From: Atrichornis clamosus
Taxonomy: Eukaryota; Chordata; Aves; Passeriformes; Menuridae
Length of the DNA stretch: 64,000 nt
NCBI GenBank assembly: GCA_013400975.1
Contig: WBMZ01002684.1
Span: 83,377-147,376 of the forward strand
Direction of reading: 5' to 3'
Position 1 is the first letter of the stretch. Every line of letters starts with the position of its first letter. Positions 49,201 through 59,314 of this stretch are shown piece by piece. The notes under the pieces are model-generated. The model searched no databases. It was not told the origin of the DNA and saw nothing but the letters and a program-made list of their open reading frames with translations. Made by a program: the position numbers and the translations under genes.

Positions 49201-51149
49201 AATGATGTACTTGATGTTCCTTGTGCCATCAGAGTAACAATCCCTTTGCTTTTGTTTCTGCTTTCTTTAAATGGAAGTCTGTACCCCTGTTAAGCTCTGA
49301 AGTCACTTTGTGTCTCTTCATGACTGTCTTTGAGATTCTTGTTGATTGTGTTACTGAAGAAAAGTACAAGTTTCTCATAGCCAAGAGAACATGCTTGCAT
49401 TTATTTACATCTGAAAATAAGCAAACAAAACTTTGAATGATCTGTAGCTTTACAAGGTTTTTTTGAAACTATACAGCATTTATCACAGCCAGCCCTAGCA
49501 CCCTTGCTCCTATGTGGTTTTCTTCCACAACTTGTCAAGTCTATCTTGGATTAGGTTGTTAACTCTTCAGGACTGAGGTGCTAACCTCCGTGGTTATATG
49601 TCATTCACTGGGTCACATAGACCAGAACTATTTATAAAAGGTTCCAGGAGTTCCCTTTCTTGTGATGAAAGCAACTAGGGATTCAGGATTTGCTTTCTGC
49701 TCCTGTTCAGACAAAATTCCCCACTATGCTGAACATTCATGCCAGAAGATATCAAATACATTAGCCTACTTGCAGAAAGGGATGGGAACAACAATGAAGC
49801 AGGGGAAATCAAATAAGAAACCATGGGAAAATTGCTTATAAAATTTAATCAGCCCTATGAAGATTTTATTAAATTCCTTGAACAATGAATAAAGGGCAAA
49901 AGAAATATTTGGGTCTATAGATGTCCCTGCTGCAAAGGCAGAGAGCAGCAGATTGATCAAAAATTTCTCCAGGAGAAGTATGCTAGGATTTCAGAGCCAA
50001 CCCTTCAATGATGTCACCAAATCTTTTTGAGTCTGTAGACTTCACCAGGTTTGCAGGACAGAATTTGTGGCTATTTGGCAAGACATCAAATCCAAAGTTA
50101 CTGTCATGGTGTGACCAAATTCAAGTCACTGCCAGAGAAGACCTTAGCACTGTTAAAACAGAAATTATTAAGGTGTGTTCACCAGAGTTGAAACAGAAAT
50201 GAAGATTTTAGTTGCTGGCAACAAAACCAGAACTGGTTGCACATAAACAGTGATTCTGCCCACCTAAATGACATGGATGTCAGTACAGCATCTACAGTGT
50301 AAGTCAGGAGACTATTAACTACATTGAAGAAGTAAAAAAGGAGCACAATTCCAAGTATATACCATAGCAAAATTAACACTCATAAAGATGGTACATTTTT
50401 CTGACCAAGACCTGCAGGTGGGGCTAAGCTGAGCACATTGGGTCTTTGGAATCAGAGCATGCACGGGGAGTGGTGGGTGTATTTGTCCTTGGAGGACGCT
50501 TTAAAAGGCATTCCTCTCCCTCTCTCCTCTTCCTGGTCACATTCAGGGTAGGGCTTTGCAGTACGGATTGCATCATATAATTGACACAGTAGAGAGGGCT
50601 GCCATAGAGGAATGCTGACCGTGCTTTGATGGGATAGAGCTTGGAGAGGTTCAGGGAGAGCACAGGTGGTCAGAGGTACAGAGCAACTTCCATACAAAGA
50701 ACTACTGAGTAAAGGCTGTCTTTCTGTCTGAAGAGTAGGTGATTGCAGAGGACGGAATGAAGGTCTCCAAGCTCATGAGCACAACTGGGTGGCTGAATAA
50801 GGACACACTTTTGAGTTCTCAGTACAAGAATGAGGTCAAATGAAAGAGGTGGGTGCCAGGTTCCACAACAGCAAAGCAGTAATTGACCTTTTGTCTAGCA
50901 TGCAGGTTTGTTCCTGAACACCTCTGCACAAAATATAGATGCTGAAAGTTCCAGAGGTGTAGAGAGCTCACTGAAGGAGTCTGAGGTCAGAAATATCATC
51001 ATGTCCAACGAGGTTATGAAAATGTCTGGCTTGGGAAGTTCTTGAATGTTAAGAAGTAGGAAACAGGGAGACCATATCAGGAAAACATCCAGTATACTTG
51101 TCCTGGTCATATTTATTTCCCTAGGCATTAATTTAGGACACACTGAGAG
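43259..51149. other. Non-coding stretch without a supportable gene
   Basis: Only short open frames occur (up to 95 codons) and none is recognisable. The stretch is AT-leaning, with a TTATTTTTTTATATATTATTT-like AT tract near 44.85 kb and a CTCF-like word at 45,684-45,696. No further CR1, LTR or DNA-transposon end was recognised here. It is likely intron or intergenic DNA. Confidence 0.55.
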
Positions 51150-51204
51150 ACCTGATGTCAGGCTAGATAGACCTTTTGTTTGATGCAGTAAGGTAGTTTT
51201 ATGT
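51150..51204 (+). mobile_element. CR1-like 3' tail fragment
   Basis: The words GGCTAGATAGACCTTTTG, TTTGATGCAGTAAGGTAG and TTTTATGTTTTA follow the layout of sauropsid CR1 3' UTRs: a 'CTAGATggACCttTGGTCTGAcCCAGTAtGG' type core followed by a short TTATG-type end. Upstream sequence is not recognisable, so this would be a short or very old 5'-truncated copy. It is a different subfamily type from the CR1 at 42.8 kb, whose tail matches a different consensus. Confidence 0.5.
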
Positions 51205-52086
51205 TTTACATACATTTGCATGTGTATATATATAGAAAAGTTAACAGAAATACTAGGTGTTCTCTTTTTGTATATCTCATCTCTCTGCATGTACTGCTAA
51301 ATTACATACTCCAGGTATATTGTCCCCAAATTTCAGCTGACTTGTTAAAAGTCTGAGCCTTAGGAGAAGGATTAGCCATTGGAACAAATCTATCCATCGA
51401 GGTCTTCAAATCTTGATGCTTCAGTGTCTTTAGTCAAGGTGTGCTTTAGCCAGGCACAATATAGAGACATCAAAATGAAATATTAGGGCCTAGGATTTTC
51501 AGGTGTGGATGATCCAACAGATCCTTCTGGCCTCACCTGACCTAGAGGGTCTAAAAAGCATAAACCTCTGAATGTGAGCTAACCACGTAAGACTCCCTCC
51601 CTGGTCTCTTGAGAGGAATTGGTTTGCCCAGGCTATAACTCACTGACCTGTTCCAGCTACTTGCTTTACGATAAGGTGAATCCTACTCTAGAAGTGCCTC
51701 CTCTTCAGTGACTATACAGGGAACCTTAGGGAAGCAGGTCAGACAGGTACATTTACAGGAGTTAAATCAGCTTCATCCTCCAAGTTATTTACAGGTCTAA
51801 AAGCACCTGGACGTGGAGGCTGGTGAGCCCCCAGAACATGGGACAAAGAGATTCCTTTGGTGGGAGAGCCCCTAAGATTGGAGATATGCTAATGTACCCC
51901 AGTTCTGTTTCCCTGACTGTCCCGTTGCCCTCCCTGCCCCTTCCTCCCTTACATGTCCTCCTTGCCAGAACCTTCTCCCTTCCCGGTTCCCCCATTGGCC
52001 CCGGCCTTATCGTCCCTCCCCCAGAGTCCCTCTCTTGGTTTCCTGACCCTGACCCCGCCTGTGCACCGCCCCTGTGCCCTCAGACC

Positions 52087-52121
52087 ATTGGCCCTGAGGC
52101 TCTCTCCACCTCCATATTTAA
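52087..52121 (+). promoter_or_regulatory. LTR promoter: inverted CCAAT box and TATA-like element
   Basis: ATTGG at 52087-52091 is the complement of a CCAAT box and ATATTTAA at 52114-52121 is a TATA-like element. A transcription start near 52145-52150 is inferred. A second ATTGG sits at about 51994. The order relative to the AATAAA at 52179 gives a plausible U3-R-U5 structure with a short R. Confidence 0.5.
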
Positions 52122-52178
52122 CCTGGAGCACTCCGCTCCCTCCTCGTCTTTTCTCTGGACCTCTCTGTGGGTGGCAGC

Positions 52179-52184
52179 AATAAA
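52179..52184 (+). terminator. LTR polyadenylation signal AATAAA
   Basis: A canonical AATAAA lies about 60 bases after the TATA-like element and about 85 bases before a GT-rich tract. That arrangement fits the R/U5 region of the LTR, where retroviral transcripts are cleaved and polyadenylated. Confidence 0.6.
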
Positions 52185-52923
52185 CCTTCCCTGCGGGACC
52201 CCAGACGAAGACCCTTCTCTCCTCCTTTACCGTTGACCTGCCCTTAGAAGATTTGCAGCTACCCGGCGTGTGTGTGTGCGTGTGCGTACTTTGGGGCAGT
52301 TGGAGGTGCTTTCGGAAGGTTGCGGCACTGTACCACCTCGCCCCCGCCGCAACACCTGGAGATTCACTACTCAAATTATAAATTCCACAGGTGTTCTATT
52401 ATTATTGAGGAAAAATATTGTGCCAAATTTAGTCAGGCCTTCAAAACTCTGTGAATTCAATGGAATTTCACAATGGATTCATTCAGTAACCCGGACAGAT
52501 GTTTTGATGAGATTAATTTATTTTAAAGCTATATGTAAATGTATTTCCTGTCTTGGTAAGCATACTGGCTTATACTGGCTTTTGAATAAATTCATTGTAA
52601 AGTAAAACAGGAACACAGAATTCTTCAAAGATGCTCTGAGAGTTAATCTTGTCTGTCTGTTCAGTAGAACTTCATGGAAATTTATAAGAATTACAGAATT
52701 ATTTTCAAATCAGTCAAAAGATGTATGCTGTAGACTTCTGTTTGTTCCTTATGCTTGGATTGAATTCAAGACCAGGAAAAAAGCAAGAACTGATTTCTTT
52801 CTCAAAGTTACGAGTTTTTTGTGGAGTGAAACAAAAAACCCAGTCTCTCTCCTTCTCTCCTCAAGTACTCAACCCCTTAAGTGGATCAAAATCAGACAGA
52901 CCTCATAATACTAATATATTATC

Positions 52924-52942
52924 TTTTTTTTTTTTTTTTTTT
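52924..52942. repeat. Poly(T) run
   Basis: An uninterrupted run of 19 T residues is followed by CCAG. It could be the reversed poly(A) tail of a minus-strand retrotransposed copy, but I recognise no such copy to its right. It also mimics a polypyrimidine tract and acceptor. Confidence 0.9.
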
Positions 52943-54666
52943 CCAGGATTGGTCAATGTGATTTGTTTGGCTTCCCACATGACTTTTTGAACATAAGTAT
53001 TTTCAAAAGAGTCTCAATGAATGTAAATAAATCTTAACCCTATGGATGACTGTACCCTGAACCAATACAAATTTTATGCAGAGTCATGCTTGTGAATCTC
53101 CATTCATCTCTGCAGACTCTCTAACAAAAGTGAAATGAAGGTGAAACAGTCTGCTGCACCCAGAGAGTTGTTTATCTTTAAGATGCTCTCACCAGCAGTT
53201 TCTGCTTGCACATTTAAGCACATCATTTAGACTAGTTTGATTTTACAGGCAGATCTCTTGGGACCTTCTGCAGTTCGTTTTGGGGTGACAATCTGCCTAA
53301 TCATCCTGTTTGGATCCTGTATCCAGGATGCCATGTCAGTGGACTGAGGTGTCTGAAGGGGCATTTGTTTGGAAGGGGGAGGGGGAGGTCACTGCTGCTG
53401 TACATGTAGGTGTGACCCACACATTTCAGACAAAGGTGTGTGGCTGAAAAGGGCTAAAAAGTGCTCTGAGTCCCAAGCTGAAGATATCTATGACAGGCTG
53501 CTGGAGGTCTGGCAGCTGAGTTTATCTCAGACCCATGACAACAGCAGTAACTGCAGCACACTGATCCAGAGAAGCTGTGGTTTAACCTGAACTTTCTAAA
53601 TCCTGGTGTCAAGCAGAGAGATAAATCCGAGAATTTTTGTTGCCTGAAATAGTTTCTTGTTCAGCCACAGACTCTACTAGGTAATATTAGAAGTTTGATA
53701 ACTGCATCTTGGATTTTTTTGTTTGTTCTTTTCTTTCATCAAAATAAAAATTCAGTTTCACACATTCAGCTTCAGAATAGAAAAGAGGTCCTCCTCTATA
53801 CTTTGAGCAAATAAGACTTGATCCTGAGGTAAGATATGGAAAGCAGAAACACAAATTATGAGCACTTCTACTACACTGCTCCTTTATTTCATAAGCCAGG
53901 ACTCTCTTGTCCCACAGATCTTGAGAGTGGGACTTCTGTCACTTATTATTAGACATTTAAATTGTGGTGGGTCCCATTAGGTTAAATTTATAGTCAATGG
54001 GGAAAAACAGCCTCTAGTAAGGTGATGCAATGAGATTGTGATCTAGGATTACATAAATCAGCCATAGGGTTGCCATTTTCTGCCCATTAGCTATAAAATG
54101 GTCACTAGTTTGGACTGAAATACATCATTTTGGAAGCTACATTAGGGTGAGTGAATTCCATTCTTTGATTGAAACGCTCTAGAATGTTTACATACATTTG
54201 ATAAGGTATCAGAAAAACTTAATCTTCCCTATTCTTCACTCAATTGGAAAAATATCCCCAAGAGCAGATTTCTTCATAGCCCAAACCACCAAAAGCTAAA
54301 TGGTAGGTAGGTTTACCTATGTCCCTTTACTTTTATAGGCTGAATTAATAAACTGCCTTCAATAGGAGACTCCTGCATAGAGAGAACAGACCAATGCCAT
54401 GAGATTCAGGTGGCAGATTAGAGTCGACAACAACACTGAGCTGTTTGTACCCCAAACGAAGGCAAATGACGCAGAAGAACTGTGGCAGAAGCAGCCTCAG
54501 GCAAGAAATGTGATGCTGTGAGTGATACCCTCTCCCCATCTGCCTGGAGAGAAGTGTGTGCTCAGAAGTGAACAAGAAACATAGGGAAACACTGAATTTC
54601 TCAAGAGCAAGAAAGAAAGATGTGCTGATTTCCACTATTGAACAAAGACGCCAGCATAAATTTGGC

Positions 54667-54685
54667 TTTTTTTTTTTTTTTTTTT
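54667..54685. repeat. Poly(T) run
   Basis: An uninterrupted run of 19 T residues followed by GAGCTGG has no recognisable retrocopy attached. It is a simple homopolymer tract. Confidence 0.9.
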
Positions 54686-57327
54686 GAGCTGGATAGAAGA
54701 CTGAAAGATAATTTTCTTTGTTATTTGTAAATAACAGTACTTAAGGCACAGACTTTTTAGTATCAAAAGACGTTAAAACTGAGATGCAAATGGGAACAAA
54801 GGAGTATATCTAAAAACTACTTAGATACAAAATAGTTGATAAACCACCCCATAATTCACTCTGTTGCATGGTGTGTGCTTCCTATAACGAAGGCATCTAT
54901 TGCTCATGTGGAACTTCTGCCTGCTCCAAGAAAGGGGAAAACATTAAAAAAGTATTTCAAGAAATTATTTCACACAAAGTCAACTCCGGAGGAAACTGTC
55001 TTTGCGATCAGTGGATTGTTTTCATCAGAAGCACCTAAATCTTAAAAGCTGCTAAAGAAAAGAGGGTTATCTTGGCTGTGTTCCCACAAACTGAGAAGTT
55101 GATTACAGAGTCTGTGTTAACAATACCAGACATTTGCCTCTCACTTGTGAATATCCCTTAATCACTTTCCCCAAAGTGTGATTTTATGAAGATGTGACTT
55201 GATGAACTTTCATGCTGAGTATTTACTTCTTGTGAGATCATCCAGGGATTTCTCAGGAGATTTGTTTGGGAAGCTCTGGCTTTGTAATTGGGATGAGAAT
55301 AATTTAGCAATAGAAAGCAAAGAGATACTTTGTTAGCAGAAGAATGTATGAAAATTGCTCAACTGCTTTTTCTGCCTTTCCTTGCTATTGTTGAAATATT
55401 GAAAGAAATACCTCAGAAATTAGTTGTGTACCTACACATACATATGAAGTACTGTACATAGGCAGCATTCTTTTTTAATAACTCTTCAAAAAAAAAGCTC
55501 TCAGAACATGACCTTGTATGACCAGATTGTGGTCATTTTCCTGAATTAAAAAACACAGCTTCACTTCTAGTTGAGATATGATGCCTCTACCAGCATCTGC
55601 TGAGGCTGGAACTCTCATTCTGCTGCCTGTCATTCTCTGCAGCGTGCATATGTCTTTGAGTACTTGTGCATACTATCTACAATTAGTATACATTTTGTGA
55701 TGTTTGTTTTCTATACCTTCTACTCCTCCAAAAGAAAGAAAAGTGGTGGAAAGGAGTTATGGCTTTTAGGTGTGCCCTGTGTTTTTCCACATGTCTAGGG
55801 TGAAACTATGCATCTAGAAGATCCAGAGAGAAAAACAGATGTCTCAGGCTGTTTTCTTATACCTTTTTTTTTTAAATTGTCTTAATATGCCAGTTTCAGT
55901 CAACAGGACAAAAATTACTCTTAAAGTGCAAGCAAGAGAATACTGTCATTCCTTGGTCTCAGTCAAAAATCTTGAGGTACCAGAAGAGTTTCATGAAGAA
56001 TTGACCCTGTGTATTGGTTTCCATGAAACTATGCTTCACTCTATCCATCAGGATTAAACCAGATTTGTGTTAAAACCAGCCTGCAGAATACATCATGTCT
56101 CTGGAAAAAAACCCAACCTATTTATGTGCAGATTAACAGCAGTCAGCACTGGGAGCTTAGTAGCGAAACATCACTTTCCCTCTCTTTTTGGAAGGGATTT
56201 AATCAGCAGAGGATATCCTCCCATGGAATTCAAGAGGAGTAGGAGAAGATGCCTCAGGCATCAATGGAATGAGACATATGAGAAAGAGTAGCAGTATTGA
56301 GGAGGTTCTTGCTGCATGGTAGCCAAGGAACATTACATATTCATAAAAAAGCCCAATACCATGTAAAACTCCTTTGACAGTTTCAGCTAAGCAGCACCTG
56401 TCTGCTTTTCCTTTTAGAGACCCACATTTCTGCAAATTTCTTAAGATCTGCAGAGCAAATAAGTTCATTGCTCTAAAAGGCTGATTAAATAATGGAAATA
56501 ATTGTCTAAGCGTAACCTTTAATAATGATTTGATAAAGCAGTTTGAATTTTAGTTCACAAAATTTGACCAAATTATTAATATTTTCAGATTATGTTTTGA
56601 AGCAAAGCCATTGTTCAAGGATATTTTCGCTAAGCTGATCACTTTCTTCTTGAAGGAAATCTATGCAAGAGTCTGAAACATCAATTTAGTTCTATATATG
56701 ATAATTAGGCATTTAAAATCCATTGGCATTTTCTGGTGGCTATAAACTAGTGGCTACGAATCAAACCTGTCACTTCTCCACTGTCCTTCCCCTCTTCAAA
56801 ATAACAGGCCAATTTATCACCTCATTATACAAATTTTATGCCAGCATGTCTTGTTTCAGTTCTCTGGAATTGCAGAATGAAGGCAAAGACATGCAATAGC
56901 ATATAAATGTCTCAAAGTCTTCAGAATCCACAGTTTTCCTAGTCTCTCTCAGTACTGAAAGTGTTATTAATTCTAGGTGAATGGTATTCTCTACTTTGAC
57001 CTTGATTTCCCTTCATTCATTTGTTCTTATGATAGACAAAAATCAGAATATCCTCCTGGATCAGCTCAGAAATCTTCAGGCTTTTTGCTTTCTTGACTTT
57101 CCAAGCACTTTAGTGGTTAGAGAAGACCTCCTAGTCCCATTTTCTCTGATTAGAACGTCTCCCAAGGAGTTTGCCTTTGTCTCTCTTCTCTCACTTTTAT
57201 TCCTCCTTCTAAGATTACATTTCTGTAAGTCTTGAAAACATTTCTGAGTAGCAACTAAAACTTTGTTGTTTTTACCTTTCCCATATGGAATTTACCTGTT
57301 TCCTAAACTTTTAACTTGGCTTTTCAG

Positions 57328-57375
57328 TCGTATACCTCACACCTCGCCAGAATCTTTTACCTTGCACTGTTCCAG
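57328..57375 (+). other. Weak candidate 48-nt exon
   Basis: The segment is preceded by a pyrimidine-rich acceptor ending TTGGCTTTTCAG (AG at 57326-57327) and followed by a good donor, TTCCAG|GTGAGATG, with GT at 57376-57377. Its length is 48 nt, a multiple of three, and more than one frame is open, so the frame gives little support. The peptides are unrecognised. This pairing could easily be chance. Confidence 0.15.
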
Positions 57376-58302
57376 GTGAGATGAGAGATAAAGCACTCCT
57401 AGCAAGCCTAACTTCTAGTGCGAACAAGATAATAAATCTCTTAAAAAACCGACAGTATTCACGTGGTTCTACTTCCAAAAAACATTTTCTTCTTTTCCTG
57501 TTAAGGATGGTATTCCCAACCTGGATTTTGTTCCAAAGTCAGGGCACCATATTTTTTCTTCATGTATTAGCAAATTTGTGGAAGTTTCACCTTAAGAAAA
57601 GTTTGCTTTGGGAGTGGAAAAACCCCTGAACTTCTAAGAGCAACATGGAGTCAGACGGAGAGCTATATGTATAAGGAAAATGAGAAAATGCCTGTTTTGT
57701 TGATATCTCCCATTTCTGCCTTTCAGAATTTGTTGTGATGGATTTCAAGCACTAAGAAGCCTTAATTTCAATATTGTGCATCGTAAAGTATAAGATCCAA
57801 GCTTCATCTGAGTTACTTAAACAAATCATGTTTTTAGAAGATTTAGGGCTTCTTTCAATTTTCAACAGGGAAGTTGCGACAGTTATGATAGGGAGATGCT
57901 ATGGCACAAAGAAAAAGAACACCAGCAGCATCAACTGCCTAAGATTATTTAAGAAACACATTATTCTGAGAGGAGCTACCACATGCAACCCTGTGGCTGC
58001 CACACACAACTCTAAATCTGTGAGAAAACACCATGGTAAGGCACTACCACCTTCCCTTCAATTAGTTCAGACAGATCAAATCCAACAAGAGATTACCACA
58101 TGCTCCAGTGCTCTACAAGAAAATAATCTTAAAATGCACTTCACCACTGTGCAAGATAAACCATTCTACTTCTGTTCTAGCAACAATACTCTTGGCAAAA
58201 CGAGTCAAAACATGACTGTGAAGTCACTGTGACATGTCAATCCATTACAAGAGTTACATTAAGACGTGCAGTTTAGTCAGAATCCTGAGACAATTTAAAT
58301 AA

Positions 58303-58509
58303 TTTTTCCACATCTTTGATAAATTCTTCTTCATGTATGATGCATTGACTGATAAATTATTCTTCATATATAATGCATATAATGACTGTATCTTGGGCAC
58401 ACCTTTAGGCACCAAAATGTCTACACTATTTTCTCATCTTTTCATGAGCAATGTGGAGGATGCTAAATGGTTTAGGCCCTACATTTGCTACACAGATGGA
58501 TTGAAAACA
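58303..58509 (+). pseudogene. Possible Penelope-like element reverse transcriptase relic
   Basis: One plus-strand frame is open from 58303 to a stop at 58507-58509 (68 codons). Its middle reads LGTPLGTKMSTLFSHLFMSN then VED. This matches the spacing of the reverse transcriptase core of Penelope-like elements, which has a G-x-x-MGT-K-M-x-P-x-[FY]-A-N-[LI]-FM-x-x-x-E type block. Upstream, TDKLFFIYNAYND fits the lead-in of that block, and downstream KWFRPYICYTDG may be a damaged [RK]-[FY]-I-DD-type catalytic motif: the two catalytic Asp residues are not intact. No endonuclease domain or long ORF remains, so the copy would be dead. A local imperfect duplication at 58318-58386 may have created part of the lead-in. 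Chance similarity remains possible. Confidence 0.3.
58318..58386. repeat. Imperfect two-copy tandem duplication, period about 33 bp
   Basis: GATAAATTCTTCTTCATGTA and the following TGATGCATTGACT are repeated as GATAAATTATTCTTCATATA then TAATGCATATAATGACT. The copies differ by substitutions and a three- to four-base insertion. The period keeps one reading frame open through both copies. Confidence 0.7.
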
Positions 58510-59183
58510 TGAACTTCTGCAAAAAGAATTTTGCAGAACACATGCTGAATGATTGGCTGCTATAAGTGTAAGCAAGAAATGAAAAGGCAAATCAGCTCAG
58601 ATCAGGCAGATTGCAATACTTGAGCCAGGTTCTGTTCCTTGCCCAAGGTCTCATCGCATTGAAACACCATGGAAAGACAAACAACAATCTTAACCTGATG
58701 GTTTGGGGGCCAGGAGAAACTCTATCCAGCTTCACTTCTATGAAGAGGTAAAAGTGACAGATCCACAGTCTATACTGTGTCCACAGGCAGAAAAATACAA
58801 GGTTTCACCCTAAACATTATGTAATTGCTCTCATTACTTGTTTTCCAGGCAACTTTCCTAGTTTATTTTTGTTGTACAAGCATATTAAGTAGTAAATTCA
58901 ATGATTTTGTCACTTAAGAACCGAACAATTTGCAGCATATTTATTTTCAAGTAACAAAATCACAATATAATACATTTATATCTCACATCAAAAGATATGA
59001 GAAAAACATAGAAGCCTTGCTTTTATCTGTCAGCTTAAATATGAAAAACAAGCCCCCAACAAAACAACAAAACCTAATTGCTAGCGTTTTTTTGTTTATG
59101 GGACTGGGATGTTCGTGTGCAATACGAAGAACAACTTTACATTTTTTTCTCAATAGATTAGTCCAAAACCCAAACTTTTATTT

Positions 59184-59314
59184 GATAGAGATGATAGAGA
59201 TGATAGAGATAGAGATGAATATAAATATATATCCGTATTTATATAGGCATATATATATATATATAGAATATATAGGTATGTTTAGATACAGATAGTTATA
59301 GAGATTATAGAGAT
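59184..59314. repeat. Compound microsatellite (GATAGA)n / (AT)n
   Basis: GATAGAGAT units at 59184-59217 pass into ATAAATATAT, then an (AT)n core at 59249-59265, then degenerate GATA/TAGA words to 59314. This is a typical compound GATA/AT microsatellite and is likely to be unstable in length. Confidence 0.9.

Larger units (their letters stand above)
51808..52351 (+). mobile_element. Solo LTR of an endogenous retrovirus-type element
   Basis: This block of about 544 bp starts with TGG and ends in GCA. It is C-rich and distinct from its AT-leaning surroundings. It has the order of an LTR: a CCAAT box on the opposite strand (ATTGG, 52087-52091), TATA-like ATATTTAA (52114-52121), a polyadenylation signal AATAAA (52179-52184), and a GTGTGTGTGTGCGTGTGCG tract (about 52268-52287) like a downstream GU-rich element. 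The flanks read GCACC before and ACACC after, which may be a 5-bp target duplication with one change. Neither side has gag, pol or env-like sequence or a second LTR, so it is a solo LTR left by recombination. The ends are approximate and the family is not named; an alternative end lies at 52354. Confidence 0.75.
52352..58302. other. Non-coding stretch without a supportable gene
   Basis: No gene is supported. Two long T-runs occur at 52924-52942 and 54667-54685. A weak 48-nt exon-like segment lies at 57328-57375. A 152-codon plus-strand open frame at 57774-58232 starts at a TTG, not an ATG, and its product is unrecognised. It lies just upstream of the Penelope-like fragment but in a different frame, so a link is only possible, not shown. 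Confidence 0.5.

Noticed and set aside
49550..49640. Resemblance to an old CR1/SINE word 'GTTAACTCTTCAGGACTGAGG'-like
   Set aside because: The match is too short and degenerate to separate from chance.
57774..58232. 152-codon plus-strand frame just upstream of the Penelope-like block
   Set aside because: It starts at a TTG, is in a different frame from the RT-like block, and shows no recognisable motif; a frame of this length is expected about once by chance.
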